DNA of 25,441 nucleotides from SIG440 sp045645485 (GCA_045645485.1 JAZRIX010000050.1:1-25441); one strand, 5' to 3'; positions 1 through 6,948 are shown, counted from the stretch's first letter. Numbers and translations are program-made. Notes: generated by a model not told the origin, from the sequence alone.

Positions 1-590
1 GCGGTAATCGAGTTCATCATAACCGAAATATCGCCGCTTGTCGGATTTTTCATACCAACCGGTACCGAAATTCCGCTTGCCGTCAATCTGTGCTGTTGAT
101 TTTCTACAGACCGTGCACCTATCGCAACATATGCAAGTACATCATCTAAATATCGGTAATTCTCAGGGTAAAGCATTTCATCCGCACAGGAAAATCCCGT
201 TTCCTTCAATGCACGAATATGCATCTGTCTTATAGCAACAAGTCCCTTGTACATATCAGGCTTTTCTTTAGGGTCAGGCTGGTGAAGCATCCCTTTGTAG
301 CCGTCACCTGTGGTTCTTGGCTTGTTTGTATAAATACGTGGAATAATAAAAATCTTCTCCGCAACCTTCTCCTGAACTTCACGCAAACGCACAATATAGT
401 CAATAACACTGTCCTCATTATCTGCCGAACACGGACCGATTACAAGAGCAATTTTATCCGACTTTCCGCTAAAAATATTTTTTATTTCATTTGCACGTTT
501 TTCAATTACTCCCTGAAGCTCTGCGGTAATAGGATAAAGCTCCTTCACCTCCATAGGAATCGGCAACTTTCTCTCAAATGTCATATTCAT
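1..590 (-). CDS. aroF: DAHP synthase (type I, AroF/G/H class), partial, 3' end outside window
   Basis: This is the first enzyme of the shikimate pathway, condensing phosphoenolpyruvate with erythrose-4-phosphate in the cytoplasm. The 196 visible residues carry the family signatures in order: VIGPCSADN near residue 50, KPRTTGDGYKGM near residue 90, GARSVENQ near 165 and a VGMKNPTSGD segment near 180, matching the E. coli AroG IGPCS, KPRTT and VGFKNGT blocks. Types I-alpha are about 350 residues, so roughly 150 residues lie beyond base 1. The ATG at 590 is preceded by AGGAGG (599-604) with 8 bp spacing. It has its own promoter (626-654) and appears to start a transcript here. Which allosteric class (Phe, Tyr or Trp sensitive) cannot be told from this part. 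The symbol aroF is generic. Confidence 0.9.
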   Translation of the reverse strand, partial: MNMTFERKLPIPMEVKELYPITAELQGVIEKRANEIKNIFSGKSDKIALVIGPCSADNEDSVIDYIVRLREVQEKVAEKIFIIPRIYTNKPRTTGDGYKGMLHQPDPKEKPDMYKGLVAIRQMHIRALKETGFSCADEMLYPENYRYLDDVLAYVAIGARSVENQQHRLTASGISVPVGMKNPTSGDISVMMNSIT

Positions 591-625
591 AATTTCGTCC
601 TCCTGACATTAAAATGTCTGAAATA

Positions 626-654
626 ATTATATACCTTTTTATTTTCGCTGTCAA
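626..654 (-). promoter_or_regulatory. Sigma-A type promoter of the DAHP synthase gene
   Basis: On the minus strand a perfect TTGACA (649-654) is followed by exactly 17 bp and a perfect TATAAT (626-631), about 35 bp ahead of the start codon. A short inverted repeat (GACAT/ATGTC, 604-617) sits between the -10 box and the ribosome site. It is too weak to call a regulatory structure. Confidence 0.88.
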
Positions 655-689
655 CAACACCTTTGATAACATAACGTTTTTTATAAATT

Positions 690-726
690 ATCAAAAAAGT
701 ACGTACCGAAAAATCGATACGCACTT
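690..726 (-). terminator. Intrinsic terminator of the PP2C-like gene
   Basis: A 13-bp stem (697-709 with 714-726, one G-U pair in minus-strand RNA) closes a 4-base loop and is followed on the minus strand by a run of six T. It lies 41 bp after the stop codon at 767 and isolates this gene from the DAHP synthase promoter immediately downstream. Confidence 0.85.
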
Positions 727-766
727 TACCATACCAGCATTGAATAGCTTTCTGTCAGTCTGATGT

Positions 767-2134
767 TTAATCAAAATCTATCGGAGTCTCATTTTCGCCC
801 TTTGGAACCGGTGCGGACTCTGGCTGTGTTGCAGGAGCCGATTGCGGTTTTGGTTGCGATGCAGGTACCGACTGAGGTTTCTTGTTTGTTTCAGTAGTTT
901 CTGACGTTTTTTGTGACTGTGCAGGTTTCTCTGCAGGCGTCGGCGCTTGTGGGCCGGACGGTGTTTTTATAGTTTCTGAAGAATTCTTCTGTAAAGACTT
1001 GGAATCATCAGCAAAAATGTCATACCTGTCTTCCTTCTTTTCAGGTGGTTTGGCATTGTCAAGATCACTGAAGTCATCAGGATACTCATCACCCCACGTA
1101 TCTTCCGATGCCTTGCGTTCTTCTTCCTCCCAATCCCAGATTTCGGCATCCTCATCTCGGCTTTTCTTGGGAATCCACCGCAATTCAAAGTCCGACTCTT
1201 CATTCTCACCAATAGATTTCACTATCATCTTGCAATACTCCGTAAAATTAACTATCGGATCAATGAAGAACGACCCCATAAGGAACAACGACACACACGC
1301 CCCTGTTACAAGAATCAGTGTCACTAAAGACCGCAGGTCTGAGGCTGCAACAGGAATACCCCGTCCCACCTGAACAATTTCAACAGTATATGTACCGTCA
1401 GGCTTCTTTTCTATAGCAGCTTCAACTATTTTTGCCGCTTTGTCAGAATTTTTTATTTTTTTGTCTTTCAAAATCTGAAATACTCTGTCCTGGCCAACTG
1501 TATCAATTACAGCCTGACTGCAAAGCACAAAGAAACCTCTTGTTTTAATTTTCATTGGTTCAGAAGAAAAAGGCACCGCCTCAAGTCCGTCATTCCTATA
1601 ACCCATATAAGGAATTGTTTTCTTTTTAACTGTTTCCGAAACAATCTCCCCGTTTTTGTCTCTGAACTTCCGTTCTACCTCTGCAAACTCAGGAACACTT
1701 CCTGATAATTTTTTCATTTCTTTTTCGTTGAAATAAAAAACAGGTGCGTTTCCTATATTATAAACCGTAGCCACATCATTTTCAATATACAAAACCGAAG
1801 TATCCACCTCAAAATGTTCTCCGCTTTTATCAAAAATCTGACTGTTGATAGCTGAATTTGCATATTCAAAATAATTTCGGTTTTCTTTTCCGAAATCCTG
1901 ACCTACAAAGTCTTTCATCAATTCAACGGCAATAAGAGACAGGACTTCGCCTGCCTCATCGCATTTTACACCGCTGGAAATACCGTAAAGGTTCCTGATA
2001 CCAAACTCTCTGTTTCCGTCATAATAACTAATTTCATTGTCATCTTCTTTGTAGATGCCATTCAGAAAGTAATTTTCTCTATTAACTTTTTGCAAATCAC
2101 CCGCATAGGTCACAACATAGCTTTTGTATCTCAT
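767..2134 (-). CDS. Membrane-anchored PP2C-like pseudophosphatase with proline-rich tail
   Basis: 455 residues. Residues 1-258 read as a PPM/PP2C fold: GDLQKVNRENYF (12-23) aligns with the usual RxxNED block, GISSGVKCDEAGE (51-63) with DGMGG..AGE, VYNIGNAPVFYF (124-135) with the GDSR strand, and FVLCSQAVIDTV (202-213) with LLCSDGLxDxV. The acidic metal ligands expected at these blocks are replaced (NED becomes NRE, DG becomes SG, SDG becomes SQA), so catalysis is unlikely. One membrane helix spans about 268-291. The rest is acidic (320-380), then Pro/Ser/Gln-rich with a near-repeat of about 10 residues (420-440). The domain before the helix has no signal peptide, so it is probably cytoplasmic and the tail extracellular. 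I chose ATG 2134, preceded by GAGGTG, over a TTG at 2146. It has its own promoter (2225-2253). Assignment to the fold is by motif reading and the role is unknown. Confidence 0.75.
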   Translation of the reverse strand: MRYKSYVVTYAGDLQKVNRENYFLNGIYKEDDNEISYYDGNREFGIRNLYGISSGVKCDEAGEVLSLIAVELMKDFVGQDFGKENRNYFEYANSAINSQIFDKSGEHFEVDTSVLYIENDVATVYNIGNAPVFYFNEKEMKKLSGSVPEFAEVERKFRDKNGEIVSETVKKKTIPYMGYRNDGLEAVPFSSEPMKIKTRGFFVLCSQAVIDTVGQDRVFQILKDKKIKNSDKAAKIVEAAIEKKPDGTYTVEIVQVGRGIPVAASDLRSLVTLILVTGACVSLFLMGSFFIDPIVNFTEYCKMIVKSIGENEESDFELRWIPKKSRDEDAEIWDWEEEERKASEDTWGDEYPDDFSDLDNAKPPEKKEDRYDIFADDSKSLQKNSSETIKTPSGPQAPTPAEKPAQSQKTSETTETNKKPQSVPASQPKPQSAPATQPESAPVPKGENETPIDFD

Positions 2135-2224
2135 AAAACACCTCAAACCCCGCTGTCAATACACCAAAAGTTAATCATCAAACACATTGCCGACTCAATT
2201 TTGAAAATTTATGTCAACTAATGT

Positions 2225-2253
2225 ATCATAACACAAATCTTCAAAAACGTCAA
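2225..2253 (-). promoter_or_regulatory. Sigma-A type promoter of the PP2C-like gene
   Basis: TTGACG (2248-2253), 17 bp, TATGAT (2225-2230) on the minus strand lies in the 146-bp gap after the zinc-ribbon gene. It shows the PP2C-like gene can be transcribed independently of the genes upstream. Confidence 0.75.
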
Positions 2254-2280
2254 GTGTACAATAATTGGTACCGATACAGA

Positions 2281-2697
2281 TTATGAAAAATATGAAAAAA
2301 TACTCATTGTTGCCGAAGTAACAAAAAAAGCAAGCACACAAACAATTTTCACAAGAGCAATAGCAAAGGAGATACTTCTGCAATTTCTGGCCTTTTTTGA
2401 ATATCTTTCCGCTCTCACCAAATCTCCTGACGCAAGCTCCGTCCTTGTCATTCCCGAAAAAATAACCGCTGCAGCACCGAAGGAGACGCTTCCAAACAAA
2501 GCAGAAGCAACAGACCTTCCAAAGTAATCCTTGATTTCGTCAGTTTTCTTTATCTCCGCTTGTTTTACAACAGGCGGTTCAATAACCTCCTGTTTTGGTA
2601 TTTCAGCTTCAACTTCAACTGCACCAATGCGGTGTCCGCATCTTGTACACCAGTTATCTGTATCATTATTAAGATTTCCGCATTTTGCACAATACAT
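2281..2697 (-). CDS. Zinc-ribbon protein with CD225/dispanin-like membrane domain
   Basis: 138 residues. The N-terminus has a zinc ribbon with cysteines at 3, 6, 17 and 20 (CAKC, CTRC). A charged linker (28-55) follows, then a two-helix membrane region: helix 1 about 62-82 and helix 2 about 108-135, joined by the loop LASGDLVRAERYSKKAR (88-104). That loop, with its GD..xA..SKKA pattern between two helices, is the hallmark I associate with the CD225/dispanin family, whose bacterial members often carry an N-terminal zinc ribbon. Function in bacteria is not established. ATG 2697 has AAGGGA about 11 bp upstream. A TTG at 2706 lies too close to that site. It sits 68 bp after sigF on the same strand with no terminator visible between, so read-through from the sporulation operon is possible. 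The CD225 call is moderate. Confidence 0.75.
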   Translation of the reverse strand: MYCAKCGNLNNDTDNWCTRCGHRIGAVEVEAEIPKQEVIEPPVVKQAEIKKTDEIKDYFGRSVASALFGSVSFGAAAVIFSGMTRTELASGDLVRAERYSKKARNCRSISFAIALVKIVCVLAFFVTSATMSIFSYFS

Positions 2698-2765
2698 TTT
2701 GTCCAATTCCCTTCATCAAAGCTTTTCATTATTATTCGACATTTCTGATATAAAATCCTTTTAAT

Positions 2766-3497
2766 TTATATTTTTTTACGCATTGCTTCAAGAATTTTCT
2801 TTTCGAGCCTTGACACCTGAACCTGAGATATCCCCAGAATGTCTGCTATCTGACTTTGTGTTTTCTGTTTGAAATATCTGAGAATAATAATTTTTTGTTC
2901 TCTTTCTCCAAAGTCCTTCATCAGCTCCCTCACAAGAATTTTGTTTATAATTTCACCTTCATGGTCAACCTTGCTGACAAGGCGGTCAATAAGAGCCTTT
3001 CCTTCTTTGTCATCCTCCTGACCCGTTGCAAAGAGAGATTCAGGCTTCAAGCCTGCATCCAGTGCCGCGGCAAGCTCTTCAGGGCATACCCCAAGCTTTT
3101 CTGCAAGTTCCTTTACCGACGGCTCACCGTGTCCTTCTCTCAACATGGTCTCACGCAGGGAAAGTGCCTTCATTGCAAGCTCCTTCAGGCTTCGGCTCAC
3201 CTTTATTATACCGTCATCACGTATAAAACGCTTTATTTCTCCCATAATCATAGGTACTGCATAGGTAGAAAACTTTACATTGAAGGATGTATCAAATTTT
3301 CTTATAGCCTTTATAAGCCCTATACACCCTATCTGAAACAAATCTTCAGGCTCGTGACCTCTGTTGAGAAAACGTTTAACAACACTCCTCACTAGCCCCA
3401 TGTTTTCCTCTACAATTGCATTTTGAGCCGACATATCGCCATTCTTTGCAGCCTCCAGAAGTACTTCTATATTCCGGTTATAATCCTTTGCCGACAC
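2766..3497 (-). CDS. sigF: RNA polymerase sporulation sigma factor sigma-F
   Basis: Forespore-specific sigma factor, 243 residues. Region 2 is clear: DLFQIGCIGLIKAIRKFD (52-69) is the core-binding block and FSTYAVPMIMGEIKRFIRDDG (76-96) the -10 recognition helix, nearly identical to B. subtilis sigma-F. Region 4 ends with SQIADILGISQVQVSRLEKK (215-234). The SpoIIAA and SpoIIAB genes immediately upstream separate it from the close paralogue sigma-G. The start is GTG at 3497, because AAGGGG (3507-3512) stands 9 bp ahead of it. A TTG at 3506 that would overlap the spoIIAB stop touches the ribosome site and is unlikely. The 5-bp gap to spoIIAB suggests translational coupling. Confidence 0.95.
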   Translation of the reverse strand: MSAKDYNRNIEVLLEAAKNGDMSAQNAIVEENMGLVRSVVKRFLNRGHEPEDLFQIGCIGLIKAIRKFDTSFNVKFSTYAVPMIMGEIKRFIRDDGIIKVSRSLKELAMKALSLRETMLREGHGEPSVKELAEKLGVCPEELAAALDAGLKPESLFATGQEDDKEGKALIDRLVSKVDHEGEIINKILVRELMKDFGEREQKIIILRYFKQKTQSQIADILGISQVQVSRLEKKILEAMRKKI

Positions 3498-3502
3498 TCC
3501 GT

Positions 3503-3922
3503 TCAACCCCTTATGCGTTTTTTCATGGTAACAACTGTTCCTTCGCCCGGCTCAGACCGAACCAAAAGCTCATCCATAAACGTCTGCATAACCGTAAAGC
3601 CCATACCGCTCCTTTCACTTTCAGGCTTTGAAGTATACAGCGGTTGCATAGCCTGTCCGATATTTTCGATTCCAATACCGAAATCGGTTACTTCCACCTC
3701 AAATTCATTTTCAATAATTCTGCACACGATTTTTACAATGCCTTTCATATTTGCGTACCCGTGAACAACCGAATTTGTAACTGCCTCAGACACTGCAGTT
3801 TTTATATCCGCAAGCTCCTCAACACTAAGCTCAAGCTGAACAGCAAATGCCGAAACCGCTGCCCTGACAAAAGCCTCATTACAGCTTTTTGCCGGCACCT
3901 CCAACTTCATATAGTTTTCCAT
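3503..3922 (-). CDS. spoIIAB: Anti-sigma-F factor and serine kinase SpoIIAB
   Basis: A 139-residue GHKL kinase that holds sigma-F inactive and phosphorylates SpoIIAA. The N box is DIKTAVSEAVTNSVVHGY (39-56) with the general base Glu46 and Mg-binding Asn50, the same numbering as in B. subtilis. The G1 box is DFGIGI (80-85) and the G2/lid segment is ERSGMGFTVM (103-112). The ATG at 3922 has AAGGAG 8 bp ahead. A GTG at 3931 overlaps that site and was rejected. It is the middle gene of the operon, 44 bp after spoIIAA and 5 bp before sigF. Confidence 0.96.
   Translation of the reverse strand: MENYMKLEVPAKSCNEAFVRAAVSAFAVQLELSVEELADIKTAVSEAVTNSVVHGYANMKGIVKIVCRIIENEFEVEVTDFGIGIENIGQAMQPLYTSKPESERSGMGFTVMQTFMDELLVRSEPGEGTVVTMKKRIRG
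3507..3512 (-). promoter_or_regulatory. Ribosome binding site deciding the GTG start of sigF
   Basis: AAGGGG lies inside the last codons of spoIIAB, directly against TTG 3506 (no spacing) and 9 bp from GTG 3497. The spacing argues for the GTG start. Confidence 0.7.
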
Positions 3923-3966
3923 ATGTATCACTCCTTTATCTTCTTTTCAGAATTAATGCTCATTTT

Positions 3967-4275
3967 TTAATGACTGCAATCCAGTATAGTTTTCAGACCC
4001 GAAAGCTCGAGAATCTTGTCTACCTGCGGCTTCACACGAATAACCATAACCTTTCCGCCCAAAGCCGAAATCCGTTTGTAGCGTCCTACAATCACCCCGA
4101 TTCCTGAGCTGTCCATAAAAGTAACACCGTCAAAATCAAGAACAATATTTCTTGTGTTGTTAAGGGTAATTTCACGGTCAAGAGCATCCCTCAGCCTGTC
4201 CGCTGTGTGATGGTCAATCTCTCCCGCTACTTTTGCAACCAACGTTGTTCCGATATTTTCAAGTTTCAATTCCAT
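3967..4275 (-). CDS. spoIIAA: Anti-sigma-F factor antagonist SpoIIAA
   Basis: A 102-residue STAS-domain protein that frees sigma-F by binding SpoIIAB when dephosphorylated. The phosphorylation block FMDSSGIGVIVGRYKRI (53-69) is almost identical to B. subtilis, the second serine (Ser57) corresponding to its Ser58. GEIDHHTADRL (18-28) is the other family block. The ATG at 4275 is preceded by AGGAGG with 8 bp spacing. The in-frame ATG at 4305 lacks a site. This is the first gene of the operon, about 45 bp downstream of a sigma-H-like promoter. The SpoIIE phosphatase that would dephosphorylate it is not in this window. Confidence 0.96.
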   Translation of the reverse strand: MELKLENIGTTLVAKVAGEIDHHTADRLRDALDREITLNNTRNIVLDFDGVTFMDSSGIGVIVGRYKRISALGGKVMVIRVKPQVDKILELSGLKTILDCSH

Positions 4276-4319
4276 TTTATCTACCTCCTTTGTAATATTT
4301 TCCATTATTTTCCATATAT

Positions 4320-4347
4320 CTTTTCTTTACACAAGTTATGCATTCCT
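4320..4347 (-). promoter_or_regulatory. Probable sigma-H promoter of the spoIIA operon
   Basis: Minus-strand AGGAATG (4341-4347), 12 bp, AAAGAAAAG (4320-4328) fits the sigma-H pattern of AGGAwww, 11-12 bp, RnnGAATww with one mismatch in the -10 core (GAAA for GAAT). In B. subtilis spoIIA is transcribed by sigma-H with Spo0A. No good sigma-A pair was seen here. Confidence 0.55.
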
Positions 4348-4369
4348 TCTTTTTTTCTTTCTATCGTGC

Positions 4370-4420
4370 TCCAAAAAAAGACAAAACCTCCGGTCAGGGA
4401 CACTTTCCTGACCGGAGGTT
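4370..4420 (-). terminator. Strong intrinsic terminator just upstream of spoIIA
   Basis: A perfect 14-bp stem (4385-4398 with 4407-4420, 8-base loop) is followed on the minus strand by TTTTGTC and seven T. It lies upstream of the spoIIA promoter, so it stops transcripts coming from the lysS side. lysS already has its own terminator at 4786-4823, which makes this second one notable. Confidence 0.85.
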
Positions 4421-4788
4421 ACAAAAGATTTGTCTATACTATTAGAAATTACTTTATTCGCTTAATAAAACAACAATCTCTTTTTTTGATAAATACAAAA
4501 TAATGTAGCGTATTTTACTTTTTATATTATACTTCTGATAGAATATGTTATAATATTTCTGCTATAAACTTTTACTATTTTTAATACAAGCAAGTAAATA
4601 TTTTTGTTCCCAGAGGGTACGCACTTTTTTATATAACAGGAAATTTCTATCTCCTATTATACAAAAACAAGATTAAATAGTCCGTCACACCGCCAAATAG
4701 CGTATGAATACGCACAGAAAAAGGATATAATAATCAATAATTGTCAGTAAAATTGATAGAATCAACTCAATATTTTTTTATATTACGC
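4421..4788. other. Non-coding AT-rich gap between lysS and spoIIA
   Basis: No open frame here has codon structure or a ribosome site I would accept. The stretch is very AT-rich, with scattered TATAAT-like boxes on both strands. The best pair on the minus strand is TTGTAT, 17 bp, TATAGC (about 4563-4591), which is weak. A perfect 14-base palindrome (GCGTATGAATACGC type, 4700-4713) is present. I recognise no known RNA family. Confidence 0.5.
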
Positions 4789-4823
4789 AAAAAGCGATTG
4801 GAAATTAATCCAACCGCTTTTTT
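4786..4823 (-). terminator. Intrinsic terminator of the greA-lysS operon
   Basis: A 12-bp stem (4790-4801 with 4810-4821) lies 12 bp after the lysS stop. The one non-Watson-Crick pair is G-U in minus-strand RNA but A-C on the plus strand, which fits minus-strand use. The T run is within and just after the stem. Confidence 0.8.
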
Positions 4824-4834
4824 GTGTGTTCTCT

Positions 4835-6337
4835 TTATTTGTCTAAGGGCTTCATTGTAGGGAAAAGCAAAACATCACGGATTGAATAGCTGTCGGTAAG
4901 GAGCATAACAAGTCTGTCAATACCGATTCCAAGACCGCCCGTGGGAGGAAGACCGTATTCTAGTGCTGTTACAAAATCTTCATCCATCATATTTGCTTCT
5001 TCATCACCCTTTTCACGCTTTGCAACCTGAGCAAGGAAACGTTCCTTCTGGTCAATGGGGTCATTCAACTCTGAGAATGCGTTGCCGTATTCACTTCCGA
5101 GAATGAATACTTCAAACCTTTCGGTGAATGCGGGGTTGTCCTTGTATCTCTTTGCAAGAGGTGAAACCTCAACGGGATATTCATAGATAAATGTAGGCTG
5201 AACAAGATTGTCTTCAACCTTTTCTTCAAAGGCAAGGTTAATGATTTCGCCTCTTGTCATTCCCTTTTCTACCTCAATGCCAACAGATTTTGCCATAGCT
5301 TCAGCTTCAGCATCTGTTGTTGTCTCTGCAAAGTCAACACCTGCAAACTTCTTGATTGACTCAATCATTGTCATTCTTGCCCAACCGGGAGAAAGGTCAA
5401 TTTCTGTTTCCTGGAAGGTTACCTTTGTTGTGCCCAGAACCTCCTGAGCAACTGTTGAAATCATATCTTCGGTAAGGTTCATCATACCTTCGTAGTCGGT
5501 ATATGCCTGATACACCTCCATTGTGGTGAACTCAGGATTATGCTTTACGTCCATACCTTCATTTCTGAACTGTCTGCCCATTTCATACACTCTCTCAAAA
5601 CCGCCGACAATAAGACGCTTGAGATAGAGTTCGGGAGCAATTCTCATATACATATCAATATCAAGAGTATTGTGATGTGTAATGAAAGGACGTGCTGTTG
5701 CACCGCCGGGGATTGTATTGAGAATGGGAGTATCAACTTCCATATAACCGCGGCTGTCAAGATAATTTCTGATAGCAGTAATAACCTTGCTTCTTATTTC
5801 AAATGTACGTTTTACATCAGGATTCATAATAAGGTCAACATAACGCTGACGGTATCTGAGGTCGGTATCACGGAGTCCGTGGAATTTTTCAGGCAAGGGC
5901 AGAAGCGACTTGCTGAGAAGGGTATAACCGTTTGTTCTTACAGAAATTTCACCCTTCTGGGTTCTGAATACTTCACCTGTTACGCCCACAATATCGCCAA
6001 TGTCAAGCTTCTTGAATTTTTTGTATACATCCTCACCCATATCATCACGGGTAACATAAAGCTGAATCTTGCCCTCTCTGTCACGAAGATCAAAGAAGGA
6101 AGCCTTTCCCATTACACGCTTCGACATAAGACGTCCGGCAATGCTTACCTGCATGCCTTCCATTTCGTCAAATTTTTCTATAATTTCTGATGTATGATAT
6201 TCCTGATTATATGTGGTAACATCAAAGGGGTTTTCCCCTTCCTCCTGCAACTGTGCAAGCTTGTCACGTCTGACCTTCATGAGCTCGCCTATATCCTGTT
6301 GCTGTTCCTGCATATTTTGTCTGTTGTTTTCGCTCAT
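4835..6337 (-). CDS. lysS: Lysyl-tRNA synthetase, class II
   Basis: Charges tRNA-Lys in the cytoplasm. 500 residues, the normal bacterial length. An N-terminal OB-fold anticodon domain (about 62-142, VSIAGRLMSKRVMGKASFFDL) is followed by the class II catalytic core with RYRQRYVDLI (161-170), motif 2 YEMGRQFRNEGMD (251-263) plus HNPEFTTMEVYQAY, and motif 3 GLGIGIDRLVML (468-479). All key blocks are intact. The ATG at 6337 has AGGAG about 10 bp upstream. It is 18 bp after greA, a pairing common in Firmicutes. No T-box leader is visible ahead of the operon. Confidence 0.98.
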   Translation of the reverse strand: MSENNRQNMQEQQQDIGELMKVRRDKLAQLQEEGENPFDVTTYNQEYHTSEIIEKFDEMEGMQVSIAGRLMSKRVMGKASFFDLRDREGKIQLYVTRDDMGEDVYKKFKKLDIGDIVGVTGEVFRTQKGEISVRTNGYTLLSKSLLPLPEKFHGLRDTDLRYRQRYVDLIMNPDVKRTFEIRSKVITAIRNYLDSRGYMEVDTPILNTIPGGATARPFITHHNTLDIDMYMRIAPELYLKRLIVGGFERVYEMGRQFRNEGMDVKHNPEFTTMEVYQAYTDYEGMMNLTEDMISTVAQEVLGTTKVTFQETEIDLSPGWARMTMIESIKKFAGVDFAETTTDAEAEAMAKSVGIEVEKGMTRGEIINLAFEEKVEDNLVQPTFIYEYPVEVSPLAKRYKDNPAFTERFEVFILGSEYGNAFSELNDPIDQKERFLAQVAKREKGDEEANMMDEDFVTALEYGLPPTGGLGIGIDRLVMLLTDSYSIRDVLLFPTMKPLDK

Positions 6338-6355
6338 TTGTATTTCTCTCCTATT

Positions 6356-6832
6356 CTATTTGTCTATGCTGAGTATTTTGAACTGAATTGTGCCACCGGG
6401 TGTTTCAACATCAACAACTTCACCGATGCGTCTGCCCACCAGAGCTTTTCCAACGGGAGACTCGTCCGAAATTTTGAACATATCGGGATCAGCCTCGGTT
6501 GAACCTACGATACTGTATTCCAGTTCTTCTTCAAATTCTTCGTCATAAACCTTGACACGTGTGCCAACGCTTACCACATTGAGGTCGATATCGTCCTCGT
6601 CGATAACCTTTGCATTCTTCAGCATATTTTCAAGCTGAACAATTCTTGCTTCAACCTGAGCCTGTTCTTCTTTTGCTGCGTCATATTCGGAATTTTCGGA
6701 CAAATCTCCGAAGCCTCTTGCAACCTTAATCTTTTCTGCAATTTCCTGTCTCTTTTCAGTCTTGAGCATTTCAAGTTCCTGTTCAAGCTTCAAAAGTCCT
6801 TCATCCGTAAGTAAAATCTGTTTGTTATCCAT
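6356..6832 (-). CDS. greA: Transcription elongation factor GreA
   Basis: Binds the RNA polymerase secondary channel and stimulates cleavage of backtracked RNA. 158 residues, the usual length. The N-terminal coiled coil (about 8-75) carries the tip loop FGDLSENSEYDAAKEEQ (41-57), with acidic Asp43 and Glu46 matching Asp41/Glu44 of E. coli GreA. The C-terminal FKBP-like domain (about 80-158) ends with SPVGKALVGRRIGEVVDVETPGG. The ATG at 6832 has AGGAAGG about 12 bp ahead, a long spacing that may relate to structure in the leader. It is the first gene of greA-lysS, with its own promoter. Confidence 0.98.
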   Translation of the reverse strand: MDNKQILLTDEGLLKLEQELEMLKTEKRQEIAEKIKVARGFGDLSENSEYDAAKEEQAQVEARIVQLENMLKNAKVIDEDDIDLNVVSVGTRVKVYDEEFEEELEYSIVGSTEADPDMFKISDESPVGKALVGRRIGEVVDVETPGGTIQFKILSIDK

Positions 6833-6851
6833 TTTATTTCTTGGCCTTCCT

Positions 6852-6894
6852 GCTCACATAATAATCTGTCCAGCCTTACCGTGAGCGCGTAAAG
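6852..6894 (-). promoter_or_regulatory. Possible structured leader (pseudoknot candidate) of greA
   Basis: In minus-strand RNA, CTTTAC (6889-6894) can pair with GTAAGG (6874-6879). The 9-base loop between them contains GCTCAC (6881-6886), which is a perfect complement of GTGAGC (6852-6857) lying 1 base before the greA ribosome site. Together these make an H-type pseudoknot or two competing hairpins. This is short and unproven. Confidence 0.3.
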
Positions 6895-6919
6895 CACCTT
6901 TGCCGCATACAATTAATAT

Positions 6920-6948
6920 ATTATATATCAAGTTGCGTACAAAGTCAA
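6920..6948 (-). promoter_or_regulatory. Sigma-A type promoter of greA-lysS
   Basis: TTGACT (6943-6948), 17 bp, TATAAT (6920-6925) on the minus strand. The -35 box overlaps the stop codon of the preceding gene (6945-6947). A transcript would carry a leader of about 80 bases. Confidence 0.85.

Noticed and set aside
810..880. Possible DNA tandem repeat in the 3' part of the PP2C-like gene
   Set aside because: It encodes two imperfect copies of a 10-residue Pro/Gln/Ser unit. Two degenerate copies in a low-complexity tail are not a repeat array worth separate annotation.
882..1373. Long plus-strand frame of 163 codons
   Set aside because: It is antisense to the acidic and Pro/Ser/Gln-rich part of the PP2C-like gene, whose composition keeps the opposite frame open. 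It has no ribosome site and its product looks like a mirror of the real gene.
4380..4433. TTTGTC motifs on both flanks of the spoIIA-upstream terminator, resembling half of a Spo0A box
   Set aside because: Only the TTTGTC core matches and the following bases do not fit the box. In T-rich DNA such hexamers are expected by chance.
4207..4503. Plus-strand frame of 98 codons across the spoIIAA start and upstream gap
   Set aside because: It runs through a perfect terminator hairpin and the spoIIA promoter and ribosome site, and has no ribosome site of its own.
5540..6190. Plus-strand frame of 216 codons opposite lysS
   Set aside because: lysS is unambiguous over this whole stretch and the opposite frame has no family features.
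6833..6919. T-box riboswitch ahead of greA-lysS
   Set aside because: The leader is only about 80 bases, with no Stem I features, no conserved T-box sequence and no terminator.
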